The translations under genes and the position numbers were made by a program. This document shows positions 12,440 to 24,377 of a DNA stretch of 64,000 nucleotides, one piece after another. Every line of letters starts with the position of its first letter. The stretch's first letter is position 1. The DNA comes from Urechis unicinctus. Its lineage: Eukaryota; Annelida; Polychaeta; Xenopneusta; Urechidae. The stretch lies in NCBI GenBank assembly GCA_034190875.2, contig CM067349.1, positions 4,217,311 to 4,281,310 on the forward strand. The letters run 5' to 3'. Under the pieces are notes generated by a model that did not search any database, was not told where the DNA came from, and worked only from the letters and a program-made list of their open reading frames with translations.

Positions 12440-13640
12440 GTTTTGTCCCACGACTCCGTATTAGCGGGTCATGTGGGTATTAACAAAATGCTATCTGCCT
12501 TGTAGCGGAGATTCTCTTGGCCAGGTATGTATCGCGATGTACGGGAATATGTTGATAGCTGTCCTCAGTGTATAGATACCAAGCGTTCTCACCGACGTAA
12601 GAGACCTGAAATGACCCACTTTGACCCCAGGCTAAGAATGCTGATGTACCATGAAAGACCCCTACCTCACAGTAACCATGGCAACACTTATATTACAGTC
12701 GCAGTAGAACACGTATCCCGTTACGCGGTGACATGGTATTCCAAGAACTTAGAGGCTTCCACCCTTGCAAGGAGGTTTCACGACCAAGTTATCTGAATAC
12801 ATCAAATGCCTGTAGAAATACTCACAGACAAAGGGGTGGATTTCACCAGCTCACAATTCAGAGAGTTAAAAACCATTTTCAAAGGAACTCAGGCTTACAA
12901 GCCTTCCACAAATGGAAAGATGGAACGACCAAATGGTACCATCACCAATCTGCATCGCACACTTAGTCATGACAAACCAAACCAACGAGACAACTACTTT
13001 TCCTCTGTCATTTTTGCAGACAATTCCACTGTAAATCGCACTTAACGTATGTTCCCTTTTGAATTACTACATTTCCCTCGAGATACTGTACTGGAGGCTG
13101 CCGAATATTCATAGCGGAGGAGATCCCCCCAAGATAATCTGTAGGTCAAGTTGGCAGGCCGAGATCTCGCCCTCAAAGCAGCGTAGGCCTATGACAGTAA
13201 AGCGACGGTGGACGTTTGCATCAATCACAATAGGAGCTATTGTTTATTTACACAGCCACGAGTTTACTGCCACAGGCCAAGGAAGCCAGACATTCGCTAC
13301 CAGGTACAGAGGACCATATATCGTAGTTATGCTAAAGGGACACAATGCAAAATTTAAACACCTACATACGGGAAGTTTTATTCCTGAAATGATAGCTTTC
13401 AACCTGCCGCAATAATCCAGAGGACTGCTGAAGCCCATGGGTAAACATGTGTCAAATTAACTTCAATAGAAACTGGTGAGGTGGTACTGCGAGGGAACTA
13501 TTCTGAAGGCTTCTGTAATGTCACGCTTGGTAAGGTAGCAGTTTGGCCCGTTCTTTTGGAATATAGGAAAAAGTGTCTTGAACATTGCAATACTAGGTTG
13601 TGGTGATGGGCTCGGGAATGTTGTGGTTTACTGAAGTATT
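12440..13640 (+). pseudogene. Ty3/Gypsy-type integrase relic
   Basis: An HHCC zinc-binding motif is visible at about 12447-12563 (HDSVLAGHVGI ... SCPQC), interrupted by one stop. The DDE core follows: a PLPHSNHGNTYI segment (about 12660-12695), the second aspartate in ILTDKGVDF (about 12818-12845), and the glutamate in STNGKMERPNGT (about 12905-12940). The first catalytic Asp position is not preserved. A C-terminal RYRGPYIVV segment lies near 13300-13325. Several frameshifts and stops break it. It belongs to a Gypsy LTR retrotransposon, but I see no LTRs, gag or reverse transcriptase beside it. Confidence 0.8.
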
Positions 13641-13679
13641 GTCATAGGGATAGGAAAGTAGCCGGGACGGACTTCTGTC

Positions 13680-14610
13680 TGATTGCTAGTGGTGAGGATT
13701 TTAAATTAGGGAATGGGTGGGGGTGCATATTCCCTGCCAAATATTTTCTCGTGGATAATTGTTTCTTCGACAATATGCAGATGAAGCAAAGCTGATTGAA
13801 AATGTTTATACATATGGGGTAAATTATAAACCTTGAAAATGCAGAAGAAACCCTTGTAAAAACCGTTTGCGATGACATTTTGCTTGGGGTAGCCTCTGAG
13901 TTTACTGGCGTTAACCGGGGTACATATTGTGCTGGTTCTGTTGGGACAGGAGGTCAGCAAAGAAAGAACGAGTGTGGTCGACTGCATTTAGGGCAGGATT
14001 GTTAAATGAGGCATGCTGTGGGACTGCTGCAACGAGAACCGGAGGAGTAAAACCAGAAGCAGTACACCCTGAGTACATGGCCGGTACTAATGGAGGAGGG
14101 CCGAAAGACAGAAGAGGAGCTGAAGTTGGACTGAAGGGCATATAAGAAGCTGAAGCTAGACTGAAAGGCAGAAGTGGCGCTGAAGCCGGACTGAAAGGCC
14201 GACGAGGAGCTGATGCTGGACTGAATGGCAGAAGAGGAGCTGAAACTGGACTGCAAGGCAGAAGAAGAGCTGAAGCTGGACTGAATGGCAAAAGAGAGTG
14301 CGTGTGAGGTGAAGGGCGGAGGTTCTACCTTGGCTGCATAAATGTGGAGGTCGAATAACACGGCGTTTCCTTGGTGCATAGTTGAGAATGAGGACGTCTG
14401 ATGGACCTGCGAGGCTCATAGTGTAGGCCTGTAACGCATCAGGATTTGCAATTTCCTGACAACCAATATATTCAGCGGTGACTGATGGCCTGCTGTAACC
14501 CAGCTCGACAGCAACACTGATCGTTAATTGATATTCTAACCCCTAGGAACAGCGTGAGTGGGGAGGACACTGGTAGGTCCATGGTCAAGGCAACAAGAGA
14601 TCCAGTGAAG
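13680..14610 (-). pseudogene. DIRS-like gag/RT relic, inverted copy
   Basis: On the minus strand this repeats the organisation of 8-1700. It has a gag-like start (MSLAGPSDV, LNYAPRKRR near 14330-14419), the minisatellite (14103-14298), then the TPVNASKLRGYP segment (about 13885-13920). It ends with a NLKSSPLAIRQKS segment (about 13660-13700) that resembles the start of the DIRS reverse transcriptase (NL..SPLG..PKK). It keeps slightly more reverse transcriptase than the left copy but has lost the WSSALDD...HYGEQ block. It is broken and joined head to head with the Gypsy relic. Confidence 0.5.
14103..14298 (-). repeat. 30-bp coding minisatellite, six to seven units
   Basis: This is the same 30-bp unit as at 549-1218 but on the opposite strand and with far fewer copies. 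Units read as gctgaa...ctgaa(a/g)ggcagaag on the plus strand. The copy-number difference shows expansion or contraction after the arms separated. Confidence 0.85.
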
Positions 14611-14611
14611 G

Positions 14612-15785
14612 GGCGTCCTGGACCATGCTTGTAAGAGTCGAAGGTGAATACTGCAGCTAGTCGACCTCGGATTGCAGTGGATGAGAGGTTGCTGTAGAGA
14701 CAAGAGAAGTGGCCACTAGGGTTTGCAGCCTGGGAGGCGACCATACAAATGTTAAAGAGTCCAAACAACGGATGTGGTCTAATGACATTGATAAATGCCA
14801 TCTGCAGTAGCCAATGTGTCATGAATAGATAGAGTTTGATGGTTGCCATTAATGTTGTAACATATGAATAAAGAACGTGTTTCGGTATCTGTCACAGCGT
14901 GACAGGAGAAGGCAAGCAGGCTATACATAAGAACGATATAAGGCCAGCTTAAGTACAAGGCGTGTCACGGATATTGCTAGTGTAGTAAATATTGTTTTGA
15001 TGGTTTCATGTGATTCAAGTAAGAACCATGAAAATTATTGAGACACCTGAGGTACCAATGCCATAAGGAATAAAAGGAATCCCGCCGGTTTTGATTGCGA
15101 ATAAGTGCTCGAAGAATACGAAAACGGAATATATACAACCTTCTCTGACGGTATGATGAATGTAGCGAGCAAAATACATGACCAAAATGAACGAATCGAC
15201 AAAGTTTTGTTGAAACGTTTGATGTCAGTGTTCAGCTGCACAAGGCGGAAGTTGTATGTGGTAGACCAATCTAGGTGTGGCGGAAACTGGGTTGCCTTAA
15301 GGTTATAGCTGTCGTACAATCCCGAACTACCATTATATTGGTTCACACAAACCCACCTGCCCTCGCAAACCGTACATATTTCTACATGAACACGGCTCAT
15401 CATGTTATTCCATTATCAAACATTGCTCATAACACAATGTTAACATAAACAACACACAAAACAACTAAAGTTGATTTTTGATCATAATTGTCATCTCGCT
15501 ACAGAAACAGCAGCCTTAAGAACTGTCAAAGAAATAATGAAGCAATAATGACGTCGCAACCAAAACCAAAACATGCAAGTCACAATAAGATAAATATTTC
15601 CTGAAATCTGGCACCAAATAGGCCTATCTAACGTTTCATCCACTGGTACGACAGTACGAACTAAATTAAACACACATTGCACAATATCCAGCCATAGTAA
15701 CATTATGGTATAGGAAATTCGCTGGCTCTATGTCAATGCCATGCAATATGGTCTATATTGACAAAATCTACTTTATCCCTATCAA
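14612..15785. other. No recognised gene
   Basis: This region follows the right inverted-repeat arm and precedes the minus-strand PAN-kringle gene. The arm may extend up to about 14880, because the gag-like reading continues past the point where the left arm is cut by the window edge. Open frames at 15035-15403 (minus) and 15105-15308 (plus) overlap each other and resemble nothing I know. Confidence 0.4.
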
Positions 15786-16653
15786 TTAGCAGAAGACGAC
15801 GGGACAATATTCCCAGCGACGAGAAGGGTCAGTGGTTTGACACCACGGTCCGCCTGGCTCACCATCGGGGTTACGGCATCGGTTCCCGACGGCGCTGATC
15901 CCGCTGTCTCGTGGGAAACTTGCCGCTGTGAGGTAATGGTGATGTGGATTAGTAGTGTCCCAGCGCTGACACGTTCTTCCACTGACAGTGACAGTCTCAT
16001 TCCCGATGTATTCATATCCCAGTGTTGTAAATTTGCAGTCATAATCTAATGAGCATATGTGACAGACTCTCGACTATGTCCTGCATATACTATGCAGATG
16101 TCTTGCCACTGATAAGCACCGCAAAACAAAACAAGTTATCTATCAGTGGAATGTCAGGGTGCACGTACATTTGTCAGTTGGCTAAATAACTAGTGATTGA
16201 ATAGTAAGCGACCCCAAAATGTCAATGCTATAGGCATGGTTTACTTAATGCCCTTCGACAGCGTTGCTACTGCTCCCAGTGTACACGCATTTTACATGAT
16301 ATATACTCACTCGGTGCCGGACGCCCACGTCTCATATAGGTCCATGTCTTGTCCACTGCATCGGGCTCGGTTACAAATATCGTTCCGCACAAGGTACAAC
16401 TTCTGGCGATGTTGTTGTACCAAGCAGAGAGACATAGTTGTTCATTGCTGCAGATCACACTGCATTCTAATCGCCCTACATCAGAATGCACTCTACCACA
16501 CGCGTCGTTCGTTAAGTAGGTACCGAAGTTTGTGAGAGTGTAATCTGACTCCCGCCAGTGTCCAAGGGATTTAATATCGCTGATATGTACGCAAATACAC
16601 AGTAATACAATCCCTGGATAGCGAGCCGTTGTGAAGGCACCACTTTGTATCAA
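15786..16653 (-). CDS. Secreted PAN/apple plus kringle protein, copy 1 (two exons)
   Basis: Exon 1 (16653 down to 16311) starts with a hydrophobic signal-like segment (PGIVLLCICVHI). It then encodes a Cys-rich PAN/apple-like module: ACGRVH, ECSVICSNEQLCLSAWY, SCTLC. A GTGAGT donor follows at 16310. Exon 2 (16045 down to 15786) follows a TAG acceptor and encodes one complete kringle: DYDCK, YIGNETVTVSGRTCQRW, PHHHY, RCRNPDGEPGGPWC, RRWEYCPVVFC, stop. The splice is phase 1 in both this gene and the paralogue at 24378, and joining gives about 200 residues. Kringles bind ligands in extracellular proteins; PAN modules bind proteins or sugars. The residue after PWC is Gln, where kringles usually have Tyr. 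The start is chosen for the signal peptide; an upstream exon cannot be excluded. Confidence 0.8.
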
Positions 16654-17934
16654 GTTATTTTCCTCTATTTATTAATTCAAAGACCTATCACTGAAGAATG
16701 TTTTACTCCTATAAAACCCAAGCCAATGTCGAACGAATGGAAGTGTCGGTCGGTATGCAATTGTTGCCAAGCAACCTCACCGACCTAAACACGCTTGTCA
16801 TCTGGTATCTCGTTGCCAGCTGCCAGCATTTACATTCGTTCCATCCATCTGATTAAAACGTTACGCGTTACGCGTTAAACCGACGCGATATTAGTATTGA
16901 TTATGGACAAGGATGGCAAGGTCGTCATTATTAGCCCTGCACCCTGCTTACAATCAATGACTTATTCATCACCTCCTGGTCACATTTCCATAAATTGCAC
17001 TTAATAGAGTCCGGCTTCTGCTGTGGGAACCACTGAATAAAAAGCAGTAATATTTTTTTGATTTACCAACATTTTCAATGTTGTAATACATTTGCTGTGT
17101 GCTGTATACACAAACACCGTTCACTTTGATAAGACGGGCACTCGGCTATAACTACATATATCATGGTACATTTACATTACCCTATAACTATATACAGAAT
17201 GCACAATATAAAATGTAATGATAGATTTATATAGTTTTGACTGAATATAAATCAATTTGTTTCTGTATGAATAATGTTTTCGCAAAATAAACAAACTACG
17301 TATTTGTCTCACGGGAGAATTCCGCGTTTGTGATACCTATGCTGTACACCTGATATCTAGCGTGGGATAAGAAAATAGTCAGGTGGTCATTAGGAAACAA
17401 ATGATCATGCTAGCTAATTGCATGCGCCGTCCATGCCGTTTGCATATTTATCCTCAGAGAAAGGATTACCGGCCAATATATTTTTTATTGTAGACGCGTG
17501 AGTAGTACAGAGAGTGGGGGTTCTGGTCCACCCCCACTCATCTACACTTCACTACTAATTATAGCTTGTAACGGAGATTATTTGGCTTCCTGTGTTTTCT
17601 TAGATGACCCCGAACAGGGCGGCGCGACTCACAAGCAATGTGGCGACTTAACAACCTCTTGTATTCAATTGGACGGTGTATACAGCGCATAAATGTCCGC
17701 GCAATGAAATTACTCTGTGTATTGAGGTGGGTCGATAACTTATTCGCTGGTACAAAAGCAGGAGCACCAAATATATTTCTGATGTCATCTATTGCGTCTT
17801 TCCCACGTTGGATCAGCGCGGGGTTTTTTTTTCATCAATTGAAACTGGTATGCTTTTACAGATCTAGCCTTAATTTCACCCTTCATTTGGGTTTATTTTG
17901 GGACCTCAGCTAAGACGAGTTTAAGCTCATGATC
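16654..17934. other. No recognised gene; presumed promoter side of PAN-kringle copy 1
   Basis: This AT-rich sequence lies upstream of the minus-strand gene. Short open frames at 17498-17692 and 17638-17913 (plus) have no motif I recognise. There is no visible terminal repeat where Polinton relic B begins. Confidence 0.4.
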
Positions 17935-17939
17935 CTAAA

Positions 17940-18617
17940 TATTGCCATCTTCAAATGCTGTTGATACAATGTCAGCTATGGTATTCAATTTGCTCTGCGC
18001 AAGAACGCGGATCTGATCATATTTTTTAACGTTAATGGTCAGTCGCAGACTGATAAATTTTCCTGTAATTCCATGTACCCCACAAGCTGCCCAGTAGCAC
18101 CCAACACTGTGGCAATATGAATGGCAACTACTGTAGACATTACACCTAAGCCACCAGCGCCTAAGACACATGCCAACAGTAACTAAATAAGTGTATACTG
18201 CATCTACTGAGTTCACTGCACGCCTATATTTCTTGTACATACCACAATATTTTTCAATCTCTTGTATTTCTTCTCCACCCAGACCGTTATCAAAACCCAA
18301 CATTTTCCACACACCATTGTTACATCGTCCCATCGGGAATTGGGAGGGTAATAGTCCCATCTAAAGCATCAACCTCCGAACTAAGACCTATAGATGCAAA
18401 CACCCCCTGCATAAGTTCCACAGGCCAGGGTATAAGTTGGCACCACTTACTTTTCCTGCAGTGTCAGACTGCCATATAATGGTTGCGTTTGATTCAATGT
18501 TGTACCAGCCCACAGTATATGTGAGTGACCTGAGGCCAAGGCATAGATCACCTGGACTGTTGTCGACAGCATTTTGCAGGGGCGCAGCCTCACCATTTTA
18601 AACAGAGTATGGTACAT
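17940..18617 (-). pseudogene. Fused relics of penton-like and two-helix membrane genes
   Basis: The start near 18617 (MYHTL) and the KMLGFDNGLGG segment match the penton-like protein. Downstream, MYKKYRRAVNSVDAVYT, KFISLRLTI and LAQSKLNTIADIVS match the two-helix protein at 52613-53167. The middle of the membrane part is frameshifted. Deletion of the fibre gene created the fusion. Non-functional. Confidence 0.75.
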
Positions 18618-18627
18618 AGTGGTAACC

Positions 18628-18965
18628 ATGAATATAGATTCAATAGAAAAGCTACATATAAAGCCAGGTTAGGTATATCCGGCCAGTGAGAGGGCAGAGG
18701 GTTAAACAAAACCAAGCCTTCAAGTCGTTCACAGAGGCGGTACATTCAGAGTAAACTTTCCTGAGGTTTTCAGTTATTATAAGATGCCGCTGGTCACTGC
18801 GGATAAGACAATGCATGCCAATGCAGTTCTGGCAGAACCAGATAAACTTTACAGTATTGTGTGCAACCGGCGGCTGCGGCGTGTCATTCCTCGACCATCT
18901 TGAGGCCGAGGATCTTCCCGTCCAAGTACCTTTCACATTTATTACACAGTGCGGCGCCTAACGGC
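18628..18965 (+). pseudogene. Relic of Polinton membrane-tailed protein, N-terminal part
   Basis: Sequence from the ATG at 18628 resembles the N-terminal 120 residues of the gene at 49942-51260 of element 2. It includes VYPAS, VVHRGGTFRVNFPE, TADK, MQFWQNQINF and GCGVSFLDHLEAED. In-frame stops and at least one frameshift are present. The C-terminal half with the membrane anchor is missing. Confidence 0.75.
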
Positions 18966-20514
18966 CGCCAATAGGTTGGTATCTATTCGTGTTGGCTCTT
19001 GTCGTTGTGAGAAAGAGAGAGACAGCAGGAGGTAGCATCATACCCCCAGCCTCCGCCGGCTCTGGGCTATTGTAGTGGAAAGTGCCTCTACCCTGACCAC
19101 AGTACTTATCGACGTAGCTGGGTTGTTCGGTGACGGTGGTTTGCTAGCCTGTATATTCTTGATTTTTGATCAGTACATATAGTTATCTGTACATTAAAAG
19201 ATTTCGAAAATTCCGTGTGTTTGATTAAAGTTCCAGCAATATTTCCGTTACTAACGAATGATGGTTATATTTGATTAACATTTATTTTCCAAATTAAAGC
19301 GCTGATAAATACAAAGAAATGAATTGAAATCATGTTGATAAATAATTCAATATACATATACCAATTCGGCGATTCATCAAAATCAATTTAAAGGACTGAA
19401 GCAAAGTAGAAAAAAGTATGAAATGTTGATAAAATAAATAATTTTAAATTTTATAAATCGACCTATCCGTAAATTAACTAATAATCAATCAATAAAAATG
19501 TTGTTCAAATTTAAACGTTCATTGCTAAATAAATTAATGCAATAAAGTTAACAAATAATCAAATATGTATATATAAAGAAGTCATTGAATTCAAGAAATA
19601 TAAAGGATTTAATAAAATTAATTAATTAATTAATGATGAAATAACATTAATTAATTAATGATAAAATAACATTAAATATAATAATAAATTAAATTTGTTT
19701 GCATCAATATATAACACAATTTAATCAAATAAATGTTAAGCAATTGTTCAAATTCATCCCTTACACAATTTCAGACTAAACCGTCCAAATCATTTGGTTA
19801 CATTTGTGAAGAAAGACGCCGATAGGAACTTTTGGCAAGTTTTCACCTTATCAGTAAAGTTATAATTCTCTGATCTATTTAAGCGGAACTATTGAAAGTG
19901 TACCATTCACTGTTGTTCATCTGCTTAGCGTGCATCAGTGTGAAGAATGAATACCGGATGAGTCGGGTGTTTCTTGTTACTGCCTCGTGTCGTTGCAACC
20001 ATGTTTGCTGTCGAAATAGGCTAAGAATATAACTTAGAAGTTTAACAATGACGTCATCAGTTAAGACCACACTAGATGTGACGTCAGTCATAACGTGACC
20101 AACCTGTTTTGTCATCCAATGTGTTCCAGTGACATGACCCGTCGAGCGTCCTCCCAAAATACTGCCGACCGTCGACCTTCTTGTGGTAGCTAAATATATA
20201 CCACGGGTTCATTAAGTCACTGAAACGAGACTAGTATTATCACATAATGGTGGATTCACGCGCGCGCGATATGACCTCAGGCCCTCGCGCACGCGCAATG
20301 AGTAAGTTGACCATTAAACCTTCTGTCAGCGTCTCGTTACAACCGAATTAGGTAGAGTGAGCGGTACAAGAGAAAGAGGATGTTCTTCGTCGTTTTATTT
20401 TTGCATTTGATTGAATTAAAACTAGCTGCCTCTCTAATCCTGGATATACCTTGTGTATACTCGGTCCTTCTTATGACAGGGTAGTCAGTGTATGTATGAA
20501 GATGTCCTACCAGT
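18966..20514. other. AT-rich gene-poor region
   Basis: There is a strongly AT-rich core at 19200-19750 with attaattaattaatga-type repeats, one pair near 19617 and 19648. A GC-rich alternating purine-pyrimidine patch (cgcgcgcgatatg, then cgcgcacgcgc) sits at about 20259-20296. I see no coding region. Confidence 0.5.
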
Positions 20515-20694
20515 GCGCCCTAGTATGGATTGTATTATGTATGGGCGCCCTAGTATGGATTGTATTATGTATGGGCGCCATAGTATGGATTTTATTATGT
20601 ATGGGCCCCCTAGTATGGATTGTATTATGTATGGGCGCCCTAGTATGGATTGTATTATGTATGGGCGCCCTAGTATGGATTGTATTATGCATCT
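20515..20694. repeat. 30-bp minisatellite, six units
   Basis: Six near-identical 30-bp units (gcgccctagtatggattgta plus ttatgtatgg) start at 20515. Variation is limited to single bases (for example gcgccatag, gggccccc). Because the unit is a multiple of three and lacks stops in several frames, it creates four overlapping repetitive open frames, none of which is likely to be a gene. Confidence 0.95.
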
Positions 20695-21171
20695 ATCGCC
20701 CATAATATGATTGTCACACCTCTATCGAATCCAGTTGGACGATATTGTCACGTGTTTCAAGATAAAGGGAATGCATTAGTATTGCATAATCGGGTCAATT
20801 AAGCTCCATCAGGTGAATAGCCTGTCGATAAAATAAATAATAGCGGCCTTGAATTCACCATAGCTTTGTCCACAAAATATTGCACAAACTGCTGATGGTA
20901 ATCAGTTATCACGATAAGGTTTGTATGGGGCCTATAACTATTGCCCCTAATAACACACAGACTCTATCGTGCTGACCAGTGACGTCATGACCAGACCAAA
21001 AGTCAATAGGCCGTTTCCCGGTGACCCGGAAGTAGTTCTTCTTGTACCCCGTCTTGTTGCTACCCGTAACAAGCTTTTCCTTAGCGACGCAGTATGAACA
21101 GTTTGTAGCGTACCGTAAATGATGCTTTGAATCTGTTTTTGCCGAATAATTTACGATCACATCGAACCAGA
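20695..21171. other. No recognised feature
   Basis: This is intergenic sequence between the minisatellite and the THAP relic. The minus-strand open frame at 20909-21298 overlaps the THAP coding strand and has no motif of its own. Confidence 0.4.
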
Positions 21172-21557
21172 ATGCCCACGAAACATTGCTGCTGGGGTAG
21201 GTGCAACTCGGACAGCCGATATAGAGAATGAATGGCGTGTCTTTCATTCCTTTTCCAAAGCTACGCTCCAATCCAAAGAAATGCAGAAAGTGGGCCAAGG
21301 CATGTGGACGGGTAGCCGTGCAAGACGTCTTATTGATATATTTATATTACCGTCGTGCGCGGCTAGTGGACGGGAAATATGTTGGGCCAGAGAAGGTTAA
21401 TGAGGGCACCTATATCTGTACAAAGCATTTCATCGGGGAAACGGTCCAACAATTGAGCATCCTAACCCAATACCTGTTACTTCCCAATCAGAAGCTGAAC
21501 TTCAGCGCTTCATGCGAAAAAACAAAGGCCAACACCTTAAGAAACATCCTGTGTTGA
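21172..21557 (+). pseudogene. THAP-type zinc finger domain (broken)
   Basis: From 21172 the sequence encodes MPTKHCCWGRCNSDSRY, which has the expected THAP start and first cysteine pair. After a one-frame shift near 21225 it continues with GVSFIPFPK, KKCRKWAKACGR and GTYICTKHF, giving the invariant Trp, the C-x2-H ligands and the HF ending. THAP domains bind DNA and occur in P-element-type transposases and in host regulators. No transposase body follows, so this is either a relic of a P-like transposon or one exon of a decayed host gene. The frame break near 21225 argues against function. Confidence 0.7.
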
Positions 21558-24377
21558 TCCCCCCATGCCAAAGCAGCAAACACCTGGTGTGCGTAGCAAG
21601 AACCAAGTAACCATATTAAAACATAAACAGGTTCTCAAGACTCAAATATATGTTTGTGTTAAAAGTATGATTTTTTTTCTTAACTGCAGTTAACAAAAAC
21701 ATAGTTAATATCTATTTGTTGAAGACTTTTTTATATTTTTCCCCAGAATATAACAAGACAGTCCCTTGCCAACTCTACAAAACACTGATTAATTTTACAA
21801 TAAAGAATAATAAACATAAGCATTTAACCGAGTACCATTTATTTATAAATTTTATGGCCATTATGAACCAAAACATGAAAAGAAATATTATCAATTAAAA
21901 CATACTATACATCAAAAAATTAATGCACAAAAAAAGACACTATTGCTGTGCCAAGTTGATTATTTCTGGAAAGAGAAATGATGAAAAGAAAAATGCGACA
22001 CATTGCACACAATTTCTGCAAACTTTTCTTAATCAAAGGGTACACTGATAATGTGGAAGCCTTTTATTGTGTACAACACAAAGTCACAATTGTGTACACC
22101 ATAAATTCCCATCTGTCCCTGCACTTGGGTGTAATAAGCACTGTTGTGCTTGAGTTGAAGCAGCTGTGCATATTTCAATTAATCGTAGTGTATAAAGAAC
22201 GGGCACATTTCTCTTTCTTGGAACCCAATAGAGAGCTGGAGTGGTAACGGGTAAATTGTCTCCAATTATTTTAGAAATGAACTCAGTATCTGGTTTGTTC
22301 ATGATGGTGTGCATGCAGGTGCACACCTGGCGGAACACCGAGGCTGTGATTCGTCCTGAAGGTTGACTTGGGTCTTTCGAGTGGTTCGAGGACTTGAGCG
22401 TGAGGATTGCTCTGTTAAACAGAAAGAATCAATAAAGTGACTTCATTCTGTTGGCATACCCCAGTTGTCTATTTTGTACAATCAGTTCTATAAATATAAC
22501 ACTTTATTCGGCTTCATTTTAGCATATGTGCAATAAACTGAAGCATTTCAATACCTATCTGATTTTGTGTGCCAGGCCCTGTAGCTGTTTCTCTGAGGCG
22601 GGCAACCTGTCACTTGACAAGGGTCAAAGGCATCAACTTGTTTACCAAGTGATGACTCTAGTGTGGTTTTATACATAGAACAGATACAAAAATGATAGTA
22701 GAAATTACTCATTGACTTAATAATCCTAACTGACAACTTTAGTCTGGGATAAATACAGCTAATGTTATCTCATATTAACCAAAATATTTGTCTCACCTCG
22801 CACTTCTAATTGCCATATCCTGTACTGGCACAGGATAGTCATGCTGTCTTGAACATCTCTGCTGGAGCACATGGCCATCAGCAAAAAGTCTATAGTCTTC
22901 GAAAGACTTGTAGCTCTTCACTGACCCCAAAATACGCAACAGTGAGGTATTGCAGAGAAAAAGCAGACAGATAGGTATCGAATAAATTTGGTAAACTGCA
23001 AGTGAAATTAGATAATCCGGTCAAGATACTTACAAAAGATTTTGGGAAGAATAAAAAAAGGATTCAAAAGCTTTTATCCCACAAAACGAACAATTATCAC
23101 CACTATTCAGTAAACGCTCACTGTGTAATTAACAAAATATGTTTTGAGACAAGAGATAAGCATAAGCAGCAAGTCAATGATCTATGACAAAATTATGCGC
23201 CATGTTGCGAGGTAAACTGTGCATTAGTGAGGTTGAGAAACATGGAACTGGTAATGACACTGGTAATGACACAGGTAATGACACTGGTAATGACACATGT
23301 GCTATGAGCTCAAATCTAATTTATACCAACTCTTGAGGAAAAAAACATGGTACAAAATCAAATTAAGGTGTCTTACGAAATATTTCAAACTGATTGTCTA
23401 GGTAGACTACAGATTACAACAATGGAAAGCATCATTTATTTAAAGAACAACTATAGGGGATTTGTAGGCCTACATGTGCTATAAACCAGCCATCAATTTT
23501 CATAATCTTATCGAACGATTGATTAGATATGCGTTTTTGCTTCAGGACTAATTGAAAAAGAATATCATATAACTGTGTTATGAATACCAATGTTATTGTG
23601 TTATCAGCCAATGAACAGGTTACCAAAAACAACCTATCACAAAAGCATCAATTACGAATAAAGATGCAACATACAGCACAGAGCCTTTCCTATGATTCTT
23701 CCTCGAAAGCAGTACCGCTAATATAGCTCTTAGACCTAGATTTTATCAATCGACCTCAATGCTGCTGACTGCTTTATCCTACATGATCCAAGCCAAATGA
23801 ATCAGACCTCGATAAACATCCCATTTAGAAGATTTGTCAATGCATTGTATTAACGAATAAATAGAACTCCCTACATGTGCATATAAAGCATCGGTGAGTT
23901 CATTTGCATATTGAGTCAACGATTTAGTGGAAAACTCACACTTTAGAATTGCTTTGTTTGACAATGAAAAAGTAACCTATGTATGTATGTATCAATCAAT
24001 ATGATCTTTGTAATGTCTGTCGATTTCTAGTAGACATATTTAATATACAAAAATCAGAATACAAGATGAGATCATTCCATTAAAACAGCTGGTCGAACAC
24101 AACAGGCTTGTACAAGCTTTCCTTAGCACGCAATCTCCAGTCGGTGGGTATCCCCGTAAACGGATAATGATGTACCCGGCGCTTGTGATGGTCCCATCAA
24201 CTGAAGACCATCAGTATTTACCAATCAAGCACTTGTAATTGCGGGCCGACTGTGGCGCATAGTGGCAACCCCTCATTGATTATTAAAGACTGCATCTGGT
24301 ACACACGGTTCGTACCTATACAAGCTTTATAAGGTTAGCGGGATCGACAACTCGCAGTAGTTGTCCATAGGAACACG
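21558..24377. other. Gene-poor AT-rich region
   Basis: No supported gene. A minus-strand open frame at 22084-22338 has a mixed composition but no motif I recognise; it could be an exon. A small 16-bp tandem repeat (ctggtaatgacacagg type, four copies) lies at about 23249-23299. Confidence 0.4.

Larger units (their letters stand above)
11466..14610. repeat. Right arm of large inverted repeat
   Basis: This is the inverted counterpart of 1-2508. It keeps about 1.4 kb (about 11885-13290) that the left arm lacks, including most of the Gypsy integrase. It lacks about 200 bp of the gag-like gene (equivalent of roughly 275-490) and about 15 minisatellite units that the left arm has. Each arm therefore has its own deletions, so neither is simply a recent copy of the other. 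The two arms are separated by about 9 kb. Confidence 0.8.
17935..18965. mobile_element. Decayed Polinton relic B
   Basis: This is a 1-kb slice of the Polinton gene block that corresponds to about 50940-53070 of element 2, inverted in order. On the minus strand it has the two-helix membrane protein (17940-18250) fused to penton-like sequence (about 18255-18617); the fibre gene between them is deleted. On the plus strand the membrane-tailed protein starts at 18628 (VHRGGTFRVNFPEVFSYYK, then FWQNQINF and CGVSFLDHLEAED) and breaks off near 18965. The head-to-head start pair is kept, with 10 bp between the two start codons. No terminal repeats were found, so this is an internal fragment. Confidence 0.8.

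Noticed and set aside
15782-16042. 86-codon open frame (MTANLQHWD...) as a protein
   Set aside because: Shadow frame of the kringle exon of PAN-kringle copy 1.
20485-20710. Possible CRISPR-like array
   Set aside because: Units are contiguous 30-bp repeats without spacers; it is a minisatellite in an animal genome.
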